From Candidatus Hydrogenedens sp. (lineage in GTDB: Bacteria > Hydrogenedentota > Hydrogenedentia > Hydrogenedentales > Hydrogenedentaceae), in contig DAOSBX010000009.1 in the NCBI GenBank assembly GCA_035361075.1, positions 34,788-98,787 on the forward strand: a stretch of 64,000 bases of DNA, read 5' to 3'. Numbering within the stretch: the stretch's first letter is position 1; the number at the start of each line of letters is the position of its first letter. This document shows positions 19,610-28,252 of the stretch, piece after piece. The translations under genes and the position numbers were made by a program. The notes below the pieces were generated by a model. The model ran no database searches. It saw nothing but the letters and a program-made list of their open reading frames with translations, and had not been told where the DNA came from.

Positions 19610-20935
19610 TTATTCAAAAAACATATTCCATGGATTTTCAAGAGCATTACAAATCCATCGAACGAAGCGAGCGGATTCCGCACCATCAATAACACGATGG
19701 TCATATGACAAACTTAAAGGTAGCATGAGTTGGGGGACAAATGTCCCATTTTGGTATATAGGTTCCATACTGGAACGGGACATGCCTAAAATAGCCACCT
19801 GTGGTGCATTTACAATTGGTGTGAAACCAATACCACCTAAACCACCTAAATTGCTTATGGTAAATGTAGCCCCCTGTAATTCTTCTAAAGCCAATTTCCG
19901 TTGTCGGGCTTTCTCCGCTAATTGTGGTAGTTCAATGGAAAGTTCTTTAATTGATTTTTTATTCACATCTCGGATGACGGGAACCAGAAGCCCATATTCT
20001 GTATCTACCGCAACACCAATATGATAATATTTTTTATAGATAATCTGTTCTTTTTCGAGGTCAATACTGGCATTGAACTTTGGGAATTTTTTCAGTGCTT
20101 CTGCAACAACTTTTAATGTAAAAATAAGCATACTCAATCTGCCACCTGTGGATTGAATTTTCTTTGACCAAGCTTCACGAAGTTCTTCTAACTGCGTTAT
20201 GTTAGCTTTATCAAAGTGGGTTACTTGTGGGGCGGACCAGCTACGCATCATTTGTTCTGCAGTTTTTTTGCGAATGGTGCTCATCGACTCAATTACGATA
20301 GGTCCCCATGAATCTCTGGAAGACGACCCCTCTACTTCCTCTACAATTTCGGATGCAGGTATATCGTGTTTTATTTCCGATTCTACCACATGTATACCTT
20401 CTGTCTTCCTTTTATGATATGCCATAACATCTTCTGCAGAGATTTTCCCTGATGGGTCAGATGCAGGGACATCTTCCAGTGAAATTCCTAATTCGCGTGC
20501 CAATCTGCGAACCGATGGAGGAGCCAGAATGGGAATATCTGATTTTGGTTTTTGACCTGTTCCTACAGAAATTGAAGTAGGTCGTAGTGGTGTAGGTTTC
20601 TCAACAACAGGAGGGATGGGTGTTTCCTTCTGAAGAGGGGGTGTTTTTTCTACTATGGGTGTGGCTACAGGTTCAGGAGGTGCTGTGCCTACCCCTGTTT
20701 GTTCATCTATAGTGAAAATCAAGATGCCAGGCTTTACTTTTTGCCCCTCCTTTACATGAATTTCTAATATTTTACCATCCAGCGACGAAGGTATTTCTGC
20801 TACCGCTTTATCCGTTTCGATTTCTAGGACTGTTTGCCCTTTACGGATGGTATCTCCAACTTTCACTAAAATCTTGCCGATAGTTGCTTCTGCAACATTT
20901 TCCCCTAATGAGGGCAATCTAAATTCCTTTGGCAT
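19610..20935 (-). CDS. aceF: Dihydrolipoamide acetyltransferase (E2 of pyruvate dehydrogenase)
   Basis: A 441-aa E2 subunit. One lipoyl domain occupies residues 1-75, with the lipoylated Lys43 in ETDKAV. A Pro-rich linker follows, then the E1/E3-binding domain (APPSVRRLARELG to ISAEDVMAY), a second linker, and the catalytic domain with His413 in SYDHRVIDG. It transfers acetyl groups to CoA in the core of the complex. Enterobacterial AceF commonly has three lipoyl domains; a single one is common elsewhere. Position between aceE (25 bases upstream) and lpdA supports assignment to pyruvate rather than 2-oxoglutarate dehydrogenase. Confidence 0.95.
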   Translation of the reverse strand: MPKEFRLPSLGENVAEATIGKILVKVGDTIRKGQTVLEIETDKAVAEIPSSLDGKILEIHVKEGQKVKPGILIFTIDEQTGVGTAPPEPVATPIVEKTPPLQKETPIPPVVEKPTPLRPTSISVGTGQKPKSDIPILAPPSVRRLARELGISLEDVPASDPSGKISAEDVMAYHKRKTEGIHVVESEIKHDIPASEIVEEVEGSSSRDSWGPIVIESMSTIRKKTAEQMMRSWSAPQVTHFDKANITQLEELREAWSKKIQSTGGRLSMLIFTLKVVAEALKKFPKFNASIDLEKEQIIYKKYYHIGVAVDTEYGLLVPVIRDVNKKSIKELSIELPQLAEKARQRKLALEELQGATFTISNLGGLGGIGFTPIVNAPQVAILGMSRSSMEPIYQNGTFVPQLMLPLSLSYDHRVIDGAESARFVRWICNALENPWNMFFE

Positions 20936-20960
20936 AGTATATTCCTTTTTTAATCATATT

Positions 20961-23654
20961 TTATAAGTCCATAGGATACTTTTTATTTGTAGGGATACCT
21001 GCATCCCGCATGTATTTTTTTACTATGTTCACATCTATTTTTTTGTTTTGAGCCAACGCAAACAATGCAGATAACACGATATAACGGCTATCTACTTCGA
21101 AATAATCGCGTAGGGCTTCTCGTGTGTCAGAACGCCCAAAGCCATCTGTTCCTAACGATATAAATGTTTGTGGAACCCATCGAGCTATGCTGTCTGGGAC
21201 AAGTTTTACATAATCAGAAACGGCAATGGTCGCATTTGCTCTGTTGTTCAAACATTCAGTTACATAGGGAACTTTTTTTGTAGATGTTGGATGTAGCCTA
21301 TTCCATCGTTCTGTTTCCAGTGCATTTTCACGAAGCATTTTGTAACTTGTGGCACTCCATACATCTGCAGAGATATTAAACTTCTCTTCCAGTATGGTTT
21401 GTGCTTTTAGTGCCTCATTAAGTAATGAACCACTGCCTAACACATTTACTTTTATTTTCGATTTTTTCAAAGAAGAAGGTTGGAATAGGTATAACCCTTT
21501 GATAATCCCCTCGCGTATTTTCTTTCCCGACGGGATAGGTGGCATGGTATAGTTTTCATTGCCGACGGTTAGATAATAAAAAACCGATTCCTGCTTTTCA
21601 TACATGCTACGGATACCCTCTTGCACGATAACCGTTATTTCATAGGCATACGCAGGGTCATACGCACGAAGGCAGGGAACAGACATTGCCATAAGATGGC
21701 TATGACCATCTTGATGTTGCAAACCTTCACCAGCGAGAGTTGTTCTACCTGCTGTGCCACCTACAAGGAAGCCACGTACCTTCATATCCGCAGAAGCCCA
21801 GATTAAATCACCAATCCGCTGAAATCCGAACATGGAATAGAAGATGAAGAATGGAATAGTATTAATCCCATGACTCGCATAAGCAGTACCCGCAGATATA
21901 AAAGAAGCCATTGAACCTGCTTCAGAAATCCCTTCTTCGAGGATTTGTCCGTCTGTCGCCTCTTTGTAATACAAAACCGATTCTGAATCTACAGGCTCAT
22001 ATTTTTGCCCTTGTGATGAATAAATTCCTATTTGTCGGAACAATCCTTCCATACCGAAAGTGCGTGCTTCGTCTGGCACGATCGGAACGATTAATTTGCC
22101 AATCCGTTCATGTTGTAATAATTTTCGTAAAATAGAAACAAATGCCATTGTTGTGGATACAGGGCGAGGTGTGCCTTTATAAAATTCATCAAAGAGTTCG
22201 TTTTCAGGTGCGGGTAAAGGTGGTGCCAATACTTCGCGATGGGGCAAATATCCGCCTAATGCCTTACGTCGCTCTTGCAGGTATATCATAGCAGGATGGT
22301 CTTCAGGTGGTTTGCAAAACGGGGCAAAAGCAATCTCATCATCGGAGACAGGAATACCAAACCGTGCTCGAAATTCACGTAATTCGTCTTCATTCAATTT
22401 CTTTTGCTGATGGGTTATATTCTTCCCCTCCCCACTTTCACCGAGCCCATATCCTTTGATTGTTTTTGCCAATATTACGGTGGGTGCCCCTTGTGTCCGT
22501 AATGCGTGATAATATGCGGAATATACCTTTACCGGGTCATGTCCACCTCTACGCAATTGGCGTAATTGTATATCTGAAACCTGTTCGAGATAAGGAGCCA
22601 GACGAGGTTCATGTTCTATCATTTTTTTGCGAATATATTCCCCGGATGAAACAGAAAATTTCTGATACTCACCGTCTACAATATCACCTAACGCATTTAC
22701 CAATAGTCCATGCTCATCCTTCTCAAACAGCGGGTCCCAATCACTGCCCCATATCACCTTAATTACATTCCAGCCTGCACCGCGGAATATGGCTTCTAAT
22801 TCTTGTATGATTTTCCCATTTCCACGTACGGGGCCATCCAAACGTTGTAAATTGCAATTGATAACGAAGATAAGATTATCTAATTTTTCGCGACTGGCTA
22901 AACTAATAGCACCTAATGTCTCTGGCTCGTCTGTTTCTCCGTCACCCAAGAATGCCCATACATAACCACCATTTTTAGGTTTCAAACCGCGGTTTTCTAA
23001 ATATTTGTTAAACCGTGCCTGATATATCGCCATAATAGGACCCAAGCCCATAGATACGGTTGGAAATTGCCAGAACCCAGGCATAAGTCGTGGATGTGGA
23101 TATGACGGTAGACCACCATCTTTACTTAGTTCGCGTCGAAAATTTTTCAGGTCATTTTCAGAAAGTCGTCCCTCCAAATAAGCTCGGGCATATATTCCAG
23201 GTGCTGCATGCCCCTGAAAATAGATCAAGTCTCCTCCATAGTCTTCAGTTCGTGCCTTGAAAAAATGGTTAAATCCTATCTCATATAAAGTGGCTACGGA
23301 AGCATAAGTAGATATATGTCCCCCAATGCCATCTGCTTCACGGTTTGCACGAACCACCATAGCCATCGCATTCCAGCGGATATACGACTTTATAATTCGT
23401 TCTAATTCACGGTCACCTGGATATTCCGGCTGTTCTGACACAGGGATGGTATTCACATACGGCGTAGTTGCGGGGCAGGGTTTACGAATCCCTAAGAGAT
23501 ATGCATAATCCTGTAGCCGTCGAATCAGATTTGCGGTCACTTGAGGACCACGTTCTTCTAAATAGGCTTTTAATGCATCAATCCATTCCTCATCAGGAAA
23601 AGAGAAACCATCTATTTCATTATACCTCTCACCTGTATGCTCAAGGTTGCTCAT
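20961..23654 (-). CDS. aceE: Pyruvate dehydrogenase E1, homodimeric type
   Basis: An 897-aa protein, the usual length of the homodimeric AceE (about 887 aa). It decarboxylates pyruvate with thiamine diphosphate and acetylates the lipoyl group of E2. Recognisable stretches are GHISTYAS, YFQGHAAPGIYARA, the ThDP motif FLGDGETDEPE through INCNLQRLDGPVRGN, and AGRTTLAGEGLQHQDGHS. It is the first gene of the aceE-aceF-lpdA operon. The ATG follows AGGGGAC. On the minus strand the upstream 200 bases contain TATAAT within GTATAATTAG, a possible -10. No pdhR-type regulator gene is adjacent. Confidence 0.97.
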   Translation of the reverse strand: MSNLEHTGERYNEIDGFSFPDEEWIDALKAYLEERGPQVTANLIRRLQDYAYLLGIRKPCPATTPYVNTIPVSEQPEYPGDRELERIIKSYIRWNAMAMVVRANREADGIGGHISTYASVATLYEIGFNHFFKARTEDYGGDLIYFQGHAAPGIYARAYLEGRLSENDLKNFRRELSKDGGLPSYPHPRLMPGFWQFPTVSMGLGPIMAIYQARFNKYLENRGLKPKNGGYVWAFLGDGETDEPETLGAISLASREKLDNLIFVINCNLQRLDGPVRGNGKIIQELEAIFRGAGWNVIKVIWGSDWDPLFEKDEHGLLVNALGDIVDGEYQKFSVSSGEYIRKKMIEHEPRLAPYLEQVSDIQLRQLRRGGHDPVKVYSAYYHALRTQGAPTVILAKTIKGYGLGESGEGKNITHQQKKLNEDELREFRARFGIPVSDDEIAFAPFCKPPEDHPAMIYLQERRKALGGYLPHREVLAPPLPAPENELFDEFYKGTPRPVSTTMAFVSILRKLLQHERIGKLIVPIVPDEARTFGMEGLFRQIGIYSSQGQKYEPVDSESVLYYKEATDGQILEEGISEAGSMASFISAGTAYASHGINTIPFFIFYSMFGFQRIGDLIWASADMKVRGFLVGGTAGRTTLAGEGLQHQDGHSHLMAMSVPCLRAYDPAYAYEITVIVQEGIRSMYEKQESVFYYLTVGNENYTMPPIPSGKKIREGIIKGLYLFQPSSLKKSKIKVNVLGSGSLLNEALKAQTILEEKFNISADVWSATSYKMLRENALETERWNRLHPTSTKKVPYVTECLNNRANATIAVSDYVKLVPDSIARWVPQTFISLGTDGFGRSDTREALRDYFEVDSRYIVLSALFALAQNKKIDVNIVKKYMRDAGIPTNKKYPMDL

Positions 23655-23778
23655 ATTAACGTCCCCTGTGTTTCTTATTATTTTACAAAATATTAACCAT
23701 TAATTAACTAATTATACTAACAAATTAATTCATTATTTTATTTATTGAGTATCTTTCCCAAAAAATAAATTATTGTTG

Positions 23779-23828
23779 TTTACTTTTGCTACGAAACTGC
23801 GTTATAATTATGAACATATGTTCATAAT
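23779..23828 (+). promoter_or_regulatory. Promoter with perfect 22-bp palindromic operator upstream of the UPF0251 gene
   Basis: A -35-like TTTACT at 23779-23784, an 18-base spacer and a perfect TATAAT at 23803-23808. A perfect palindrome at 23807-23828 (half-site ATTATGAACAT) overlaps the end of the -10 and the likely start site. A protein bound here would block transcription. The helix-turn-helix protein encoded 28 bases downstream is the obvious candidate for autoregulation, but another regulator is possible. The downstream ATG has AAAGGAG. Confidence 0.7.
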
Positions 23829-23855
23829 AAATTATGAAGATTAAAAGGAGTTTTA

Positions 23856-24251
23856 ATGGCAAGACCCTATTGCTCAAGAAGATTGAATGCATGTCCTCCT
23901 ATTGAGGAATTCATCCCTTTTGAGCAGGAAAGTGCGAAAAGGGAACCTGTATTATTGTCTCTTGATGAGTTTGAAGCACTTCGCCTTGCAGATTATTTGG
24001 GAATGTATCATGAAGAGGCGGGGCAAGAGATGGGAGTCTCTCGGCCAACATTTTCCCGAATTGTTGAACAAGCACGACATAAGGTTACTATGGCACTTGT
24101 TGAAGGACGGCCTATACGAATAACAGGAGGACCTGTCGATTTTGTTTGTAGACAAAAAAGTCGTGGAAGTGGTAGGCATTGCCACAGGCATTGTAAAAGA
24201 AAGGCTTATTTTTTGGAATCAGACCAATATCAAAATGAAAGCAAACAATAA
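23856..24251 (+). CDS. UPF0251/DUF134 family DNA-binding protein
   Basis: A 131-aa protein that starts MARPYCSRRL and continues with LSLDEFEALRLADYLG, YHEEAGQEMGVSRPTFSRIV and RITGG. This is the UPF0251 (DUF134) pattern: a sigma-70 region-4-like helix-turn-helix at about residues 45-80 after a short Cys-containing N-terminus. A Cys, Arg and His-rich tail follows (residues about 100-125), which could bind metal. Members are predicted regulators, commonly found beside NifX/NifB-like small proteins, exactly as here. It is first in a three-gene unit with 24 and 35 base gaps, and a palindromic operator lies over its promoter. The ligand or stress sensed is not known. Confidence 0.88.
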   Translation: MARPYCSRRLNACPPIEEFIPFEQESAKREPVLLSLDEFEALRLADYLGMYHEEAGQEMGVSRPTFSRIVEQARHKVTMALVEGRPIRITGGPVDFVCRQKSRGSGRHCHRHCKRKAYFLESDQYQNESKQ

Positions 24252-24275
24252 ACTTTAATGATAAGGAGATTAACA

Positions 24276-24602
24276 ATGAGAACCCAAAGACATTTTGCTA
24301 ATTCATTTAATAATTGTGGACAATTTCGTTTCGGTGGTGGTCAGGGTAGGAGATGGATGTCTCCCGATAATCCAACACCTGGATTATCTTCCCCGGGTTA
24401 TTATCGTCAAGGTTGGAGATGGATGTCTCCAAACAACCCAGCATCTAACCCACCGGAAAGCGATTTGTCGAACGAAACAATAGAAGCCTCCGAATGGACT
24501 TATATTGGTCCATGTCGCTGTGGTAGAGGTCCACATGCATTTTATCGCAATTCCAGAGGGAATATCCTGCATGCATCAAAGGTAAAAAACATAGAACCGT
24601 AA
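24276..24602 (+). CDS. Small Gly/Trp-rich protein of unknown function
   Basis: A 108-aa protein that I do not recognise. Start ATG 24276 is chosen because AAGGAG precedes it; an in-frame ATG at 24258 lacks a good site. It contains two copies of an R-W-M-S-P-(D/N)-N-P motif about 27 residues apart, each preceded by a Gly/Gln/Arg-rich stretch, then an acidic linker and a C-terminal segment CRCGRGPHAFY. The Cys pair and nearby His could bind metal. It has no signal peptide or membrane helix. Its place between a UPF0251 regulator and a NifX-like protein suggests a role in the same metal or iron-sulfur related process, by inference only. Confidence 0.65.
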   Translation: MRTQRHFANSFNNCGQFRFGGGQGRRWMSPDNPTPGLSSPGYYRQGWRWMSPNNPASNPPESDLSNETIEASEWTYIGPCRCGRGPHAFYRNSRGNILHASKVKNIEP

Positions 24603-24637
24603 AAAAATCACTAATCCTAAATTTGAAAGGAACTATT

Positions 24638-25042
24638 ATGAAAGTTGCTATTCCAACAAATGATAAAAAAAATATTTCAGCACATTTTGGGCGAACGAAA
24701 GGTTTTTTAATTGTCGATATTGAAAACGGTAATATCGTAAATGAAGAGTACATCCCGAATACGATTACTGGGCATGCTCAGCATCCACATGATATAGAAC
24801 ATTCACAACCGCATTCCCATGAGCATAATCATTCCATAGATACGCATGAACAAGTAGCACAACAATTTGCGAATATTGATGTAGTTATCGCGGGTGGAAT
24901 GGGATATGGAATGAAAAGTAGGTTCGAGTCTGCTAATATAAGAACGATAATCACATCTGAAAAAGACATAAAGACAGCCCTTGAGCATTTCATAAACGGG
25001 ACATTAAAAAACGAAGAAAATTTAACATGTCACCACCACTAA
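24638..25042 (+). CDS. NifX/NifB-like dinitrogenase iron-molybdenum cofactor domain protein
   Basis: A 134-aa single-domain protein. The N-terminus MKVAIPTND, then SAHFGRTKGFLIVDI, and later DVVIAGGMGYGMKSRF are typical of the dinitrogenase iron-molybdenum cofactor-binding family (also NifX, NifY and the C-terminus of NifB). Stand-alone members occur widely in bacteria and archaea that do not fix nitrogen, and no nif gene is visible here. Between the two halves lies a His-rich insert of about 30 residues with at least eight histidines, and the protein ends in CHHH, so metal binding is plausible. ATG 24638 follows GAAAGGAAC; the upstream TTG is rejected. Third gene of the UPF0251 unit, convergent with the TPR gene. 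Confidence 0.88.
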   Translation: MKVAIPTNDKKNISAHFGRTKGFLIVDIENGNIVNEEYIPNTITGHAQHPHDIEHSQPHSHEHNHSIDTHEQVAQQFANIDVVIAGGMGYGMKSRFESANIRTIITSEKDIKTALEHFINGTLKNEENLTCHHH

Positions 25043-25067
25043 TGTGGCTTCAAATGATGTGTTACTT

Positions 25068-25889
25068 TCAAATTTCCGTTAAGAGTTTGCCGAATTTGTT
25101 GTTGGGGTCTCTTTCGAGTATTTTTTTGCCAATTTCGTGTGCTTCTTCTTTTTTCCCTAATTGTTTAAGACAGATACCTTGTTTGTTCCATACAGTGATG
25201 ATATTAAACCATTCATGATAAAAGTAGTAGGTTCTATGTTTATCTATTTGGCTTTCGACTTTACGGAATAATTCCAAGGCTTTGTTGTAAAATTCACCTA
25301 ATAGAGATATTTCGCCTCTTATGTAGTAACTTTCAGGTTGTTCTGGTGCTACTTCCGTTGTTTTTTCTAATAGTTCCTCTGCTTTTTTAAAATGTTCTTC
25401 TGCTTGTTCGAGGAATCCTAATACTTTTTCTGTTTTTGCAAGCATGAATAAAGCCATAAAGTGGCTACCCCCTAATTTAACGGATTGATTTGCCCAGTCA
25501 TAAGCAGAATCCCATTTTCCCTCTGAAAAGTCGCAAATTGCCAAACCTAATAGGGATTTACCGTGGTGAGGTCTTAAAGTGATTGCTTTTTGGAAGATAT
25601 TGTAGGCATCTTTTATGCGGTTTTGACATAGATAGGTAAAACCCAAATCGGTTAAAGATGGGATATGTTCTGGTTGGAGGTGAATGGCTTGTTCAAGAAG
25701 TTCTTGGGACTTTTGTAAATTTCCAGAACGTAGAAGGCAACGGCCTAATTGGTATCGTGCAAGATGTGAATCTGGACTTAGTTTGAGTGATTGGGAAAGA
25801 AATTTTTCTGCGGTTTCCAACTCACCTTTCATTAATGCAGTTAATCCCCGATCGTATAATTCATCAAAGGTATTTTGTTCATAAGACAT
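25068..25889 (-). CDS. Tetratricopeptide repeat protein
   Basis: A 273-aa soluble helical protein made of about seven TPR-like units. Clear ones include LSPDSHLARYQLGRCLLRSG, LQPEHIPSLTDLGFTYLCQN and LRPHHGKSLLGLAICDFSEG, each with the Gly/Ala and Pro spacing of the repeat. TPRs are protein-interaction scaffolds, so no specific role is claimed. It starts with a strong AGGAGAAAG and lies 26 bases downstream of aroB on the same strand, so it is probably the last gene of the Gfo/Idh-aroB-TPR transcript. Confidence 0.85.
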   Translation of the reverse strand: MSYEQNTFDELYDRGLTALMKGELETAEKFLSQSLKLSPDSHLARYQLGRCLLRSGNLQKSQELLEQAIHLQPEHIPSLTDLGFTYLCQNRIKDAYNIFQKAITLRPHHGKSLLGLAICDFSEGKWDSAYDWANQSVKLGGSHFMALFMLAKTEKVLGFLEQAEEHFKKAEELLEKTTEVAPEQPESYYIRGEISLLGEFYNKALELFRKVESQIDKHRTYYFYHEWFNIITVWNKQGICLKQLGKKEEAHEIGKKILERDPNNKFGKLLTEI

Positions 25890-25915
25890 GCGTTCTTTCT
25901 CCTAACAATTACCGT

Positions 25916-27028
25916 TTAGCCTTGCATTATCCGTGAAAGTGCTTGCCGTATTGAGTCTTCAGGTATATTAGAGACAATTGTGACTTCTCCTATTTTCTTT
26001 GGCAGGATGAATCTTAATTTTCCGACTTTTGTTTTTTTGTCACGATACATGGATTGAATTACTTTGTCCACAGGAATATCCTGCCATGCAACTGGTAAAT
26101 TGTATTTACGTAAGACTTCGCGATGTAATTTGGGGATTTCGTCGTTAACATAACCCATAAGGACTGCCAATTCTGCGGAAGATACCATTCCAATAGAAAC
26201 TGCTTCGCCGTGAAGGAATTTTTGGTAATTTGTTACGGATTCGAAAGCATGACCGAAAGTATGCCCATAGTTCAAGTATGCACGGATATTTTGTTCTTTT
26301 TCATCCTTCATAACGATATCCGCTTTTATTTCACATGAGCGAACAATGGGATATGTTAATGCTTCTAAATTTTTATGTAACATTATCTCTGCATGTATTA
26401 AACAGTATTCGAAAAGTTCTTGGTCAGCGATAACTCCATGTTTAATAATTTCTGCAAAACCTTCACGATAGATGCGTTCAGGTAGTGTTTTTAGAAAGTT
26501 AAGGTCTATTAAAACAAGTTGAGGTTGATAAAATGCCCCTAAAATATTCTTGCCTAATGGGTGATTTACGCCTGTTTTTCCACCGATGCTTGCGTCCACC
26601 TGTGAAACAATAGTTGTTGGGATTTGTATGAACGGTATCCCACGCATATAGGATGATGCAAAGAAGCCAGCTACATCTCCAACAACACCTCCACCCATAG
26701 CAATAATTCCACTTGAGCGGTCTAACCCTCCTTCTAACATAGTAGTGCATATATGTTCAATTTGTTCCAATGTTTTATATTCTTCACCTGCAGGTAAGAT
26801 ATGAATTACATATCCTTGTGGGCAAGCTTTCTTTAATACTTGCTCGCATATATCTAAGTAATACTTCGCCACCTGTTCGTCTGTAATCAAGCCAACTTTC
26901 CCTTTCCAGTCCAGACGAATGAGTTCATCTGCAAGCATAGAGAAAATATTCTGCCCTATATGAATAGGATATGTATGCCCAATCAGCTTGACCCAAACCG
27001 TTTTTGTATTTCCTATTTGTTTGCTCAT
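25916..27028 (-). CDS. aroB: 3-dehydroquinate synthase
   Basis: About 370 aa, the usual AroB length. It converts DAHP to 3-dehydroquinate, the second step of the shikimate pathway, using NAD and a divalent metal. Motifs: PAGEEYKTLEQ, the NAD-binding AMGGGVVGDVAGFFAS, QIPTTIVSQVDASIGGKTGVN, and the metal-ligand region NYGHTFGHAFE. I chose ATG 27028 because the frame runs upstream only to a TTG at 27061 and the alignment with the family begins near MSKQIGN. The TTG start would abut the preceding gene exactly and cannot be excluded. It lies between an oxidoreductase and a TPR gene; no other aro gene is near. Confidence 0.95.
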   Translation of the reverse strand: MSKQIGNTKTVWVKLIGHTYPIHIGQNIFSMLADELIRLDWKGKVGLITDEQVAKYYLDICEQVLKKACPQGYVIHILPAGEEYKTLEQIEHICTTMLEGGLDRSSGIIAMGGGVVGDVAGFFASSYMRGIPFIQIPTTIVSQVDASIGGKTGVNHPLGKNILGAFYQPQLVLIDLNFLKTLPERIYREGFAEIIKHGVIADQELFEYCLIHAEIMLHKNLEALTYPIVRSCEIKADIVMKDEKEQNIRAYLNYGHTFGHAFESVTNYQKFLHGEAVSIGMVSSAELAVLMGYVNDEIPKLHREVLRKYNLPVAWQDIPVDKVIQSMYRDKKTKVGKLRFILPKKIGEVTIVSNIPEDSIRQALSRIMQG

Positions 27029-27061
27029 AGATGTAGCTTTCAAATACACATAGGTTTTCAA

Positions 27062-28090
27062 TTAGTGTTTCAACTTAATTGTTTTTCCAGTAATTGCGGA
27101 TTTCTCTGCTGATAGGATAATTTCCAATGCCTTTTTCCCTTCTTCTGCGGTGCAATACGGAGGTTCTAAACCTAAAATAGCACGGACAAATGCACCACCT
27201 ATGTCAATACCCCAACTGACATTGCTATATGGCTCTGGAAGTGGAAATACAATATCACATAATGGCTTTACTAAGTTTGCTACGACGGGCTTTTCGGGGT
27301 TTAAACCTACCTGAAGACTACCACGTTCGCAATGAAGTATGATGTAATCAGCAGACATTCCTTTTACTGTCCATGACGCTGATAATGTGCCTAACGTTCC
27401 GTCTGTAAATTTTAGTGCAGACACAAAATTATCCTCCACAGTTGCGTTTGGCTTTTCTAATCGGGCGAAGAATGCACAAATTTCTGCTACTTCTTTTCCT
27501 GTTAGATACCGAATAAGGTCTGCCTTGTGAACACCTAAGTCTGCCATAGCCCCAAAGCGAGCCTCTTTTTTATTAAAGAACCATTTTCCAGTAGGGCTCC
27601 ATTCTTCTGGCCCAGCATGTCCAAACATTGCGGTAACGTGGAGAATTTTCCCTAATATTCCACTTTCTACTACTTCTTTCGCTTTGCGATGTTCTGGGAA
27701 ACGTCGTTGACTTTGATTCACCATCAGTAACACACCTGCTTTCTTTGCGGTGTCTATCATTTTTTGTGCTTCCTCTACGCTGGTTGCCATAGGCTTCTCT
27801 ACCAAAACATGACACCCTGCTTTTATGGCACAGATAGTGGCAGGTCCGTGATAAATATTGGGTGTGCATACTGAAACTGCATCAATGCCTCCATCCTTAA
27901 ACATTTTTTGATAATCGGTATAAATGCGTGCTTGAGGTGCGAATTGTTCTGCCAATGCTTTTGCTTTCTTTTCATCTACATCACAAAATGCAACCAGTTC
28001 TGCTTGCGGACAAGCATGGTAATCAGGCACATGAACTCGTTCAGCTATCGCACCACAACCGATGACTCCAACTCGTACCTTCTTGCTCAT
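27062..28090 (-). CDS. Gfo/Idh/MocA family oxidoreductase
   Basis: A 342-aa NAD(P)-dependent oxidoreductase. The N-terminal Rossmann fold has GVIGCGAIAERVHVP, followed by AFCDVDEKKA and the family marker VEKPMATSVEEA (the conserved Glu-Lys-Pro). The C-terminal half is the GFO/IDH/MocA substrate domain with DLGVHKADLIRYL, where the Asp and His fit the usual catalytic positions. The family acts on many sugars and inositols; scattered glycosidases nearby favour a sugar substrate. ATG 28090 follows AGGAGATAG. It heads a minus-strand unit with aroB and is divergent from the beta-propeller gene at 28253. Confidence 0.93.
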   Translation of the reverse strand: MSKKVRVGVIGCGAIAERVHVPDYHACPQAELVAFCDVDEKKAKALAEQFAPQARIYTDYQKMFKDGGIDAVSVCTPNIYHGPATICAIKAGCHVLVEKPMATSVEEAQKMIDTAKKAGVLLMVNQSQRRFPEHRKAKEVVESGILGKILHVTAMFGHAGPEEWSPTGKWFFNKKEARFGAMADLGVHKADLIRYLTGKEVAEICAFFARLEKPNATVEDNFVSALKFTDGTLGTLSASWTVKGMSADYIILHCERGSLQVGLNPEKPVVANLVKPLCDIVFPLPEPYSNVSWGIDIGGAFVRAILGLEPPYCTAEEGKKALEIILSAEKSAITGKTIKLKH

Positions 28091-28252
28091 GTAGCTATCT
28101 CCTTCTAAACATTATTTTGTCATTTATCAATTTAATTGGCTATTTTTTGTAAATTGACATTATTATCCCAAAAACGTATTCTATTTACATAATTTAACTT
28201 GTTTAAATAAACCTATTAAATGATAAACCAAGGAAATAGAAAGGATATAAGA

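Noticed and set aside
24638..25042. Nitrogen fixation function from the NifX-like domain
   Set aside because: Stand-alone members are widespread in non-fixers and no other nif gene is in the window.
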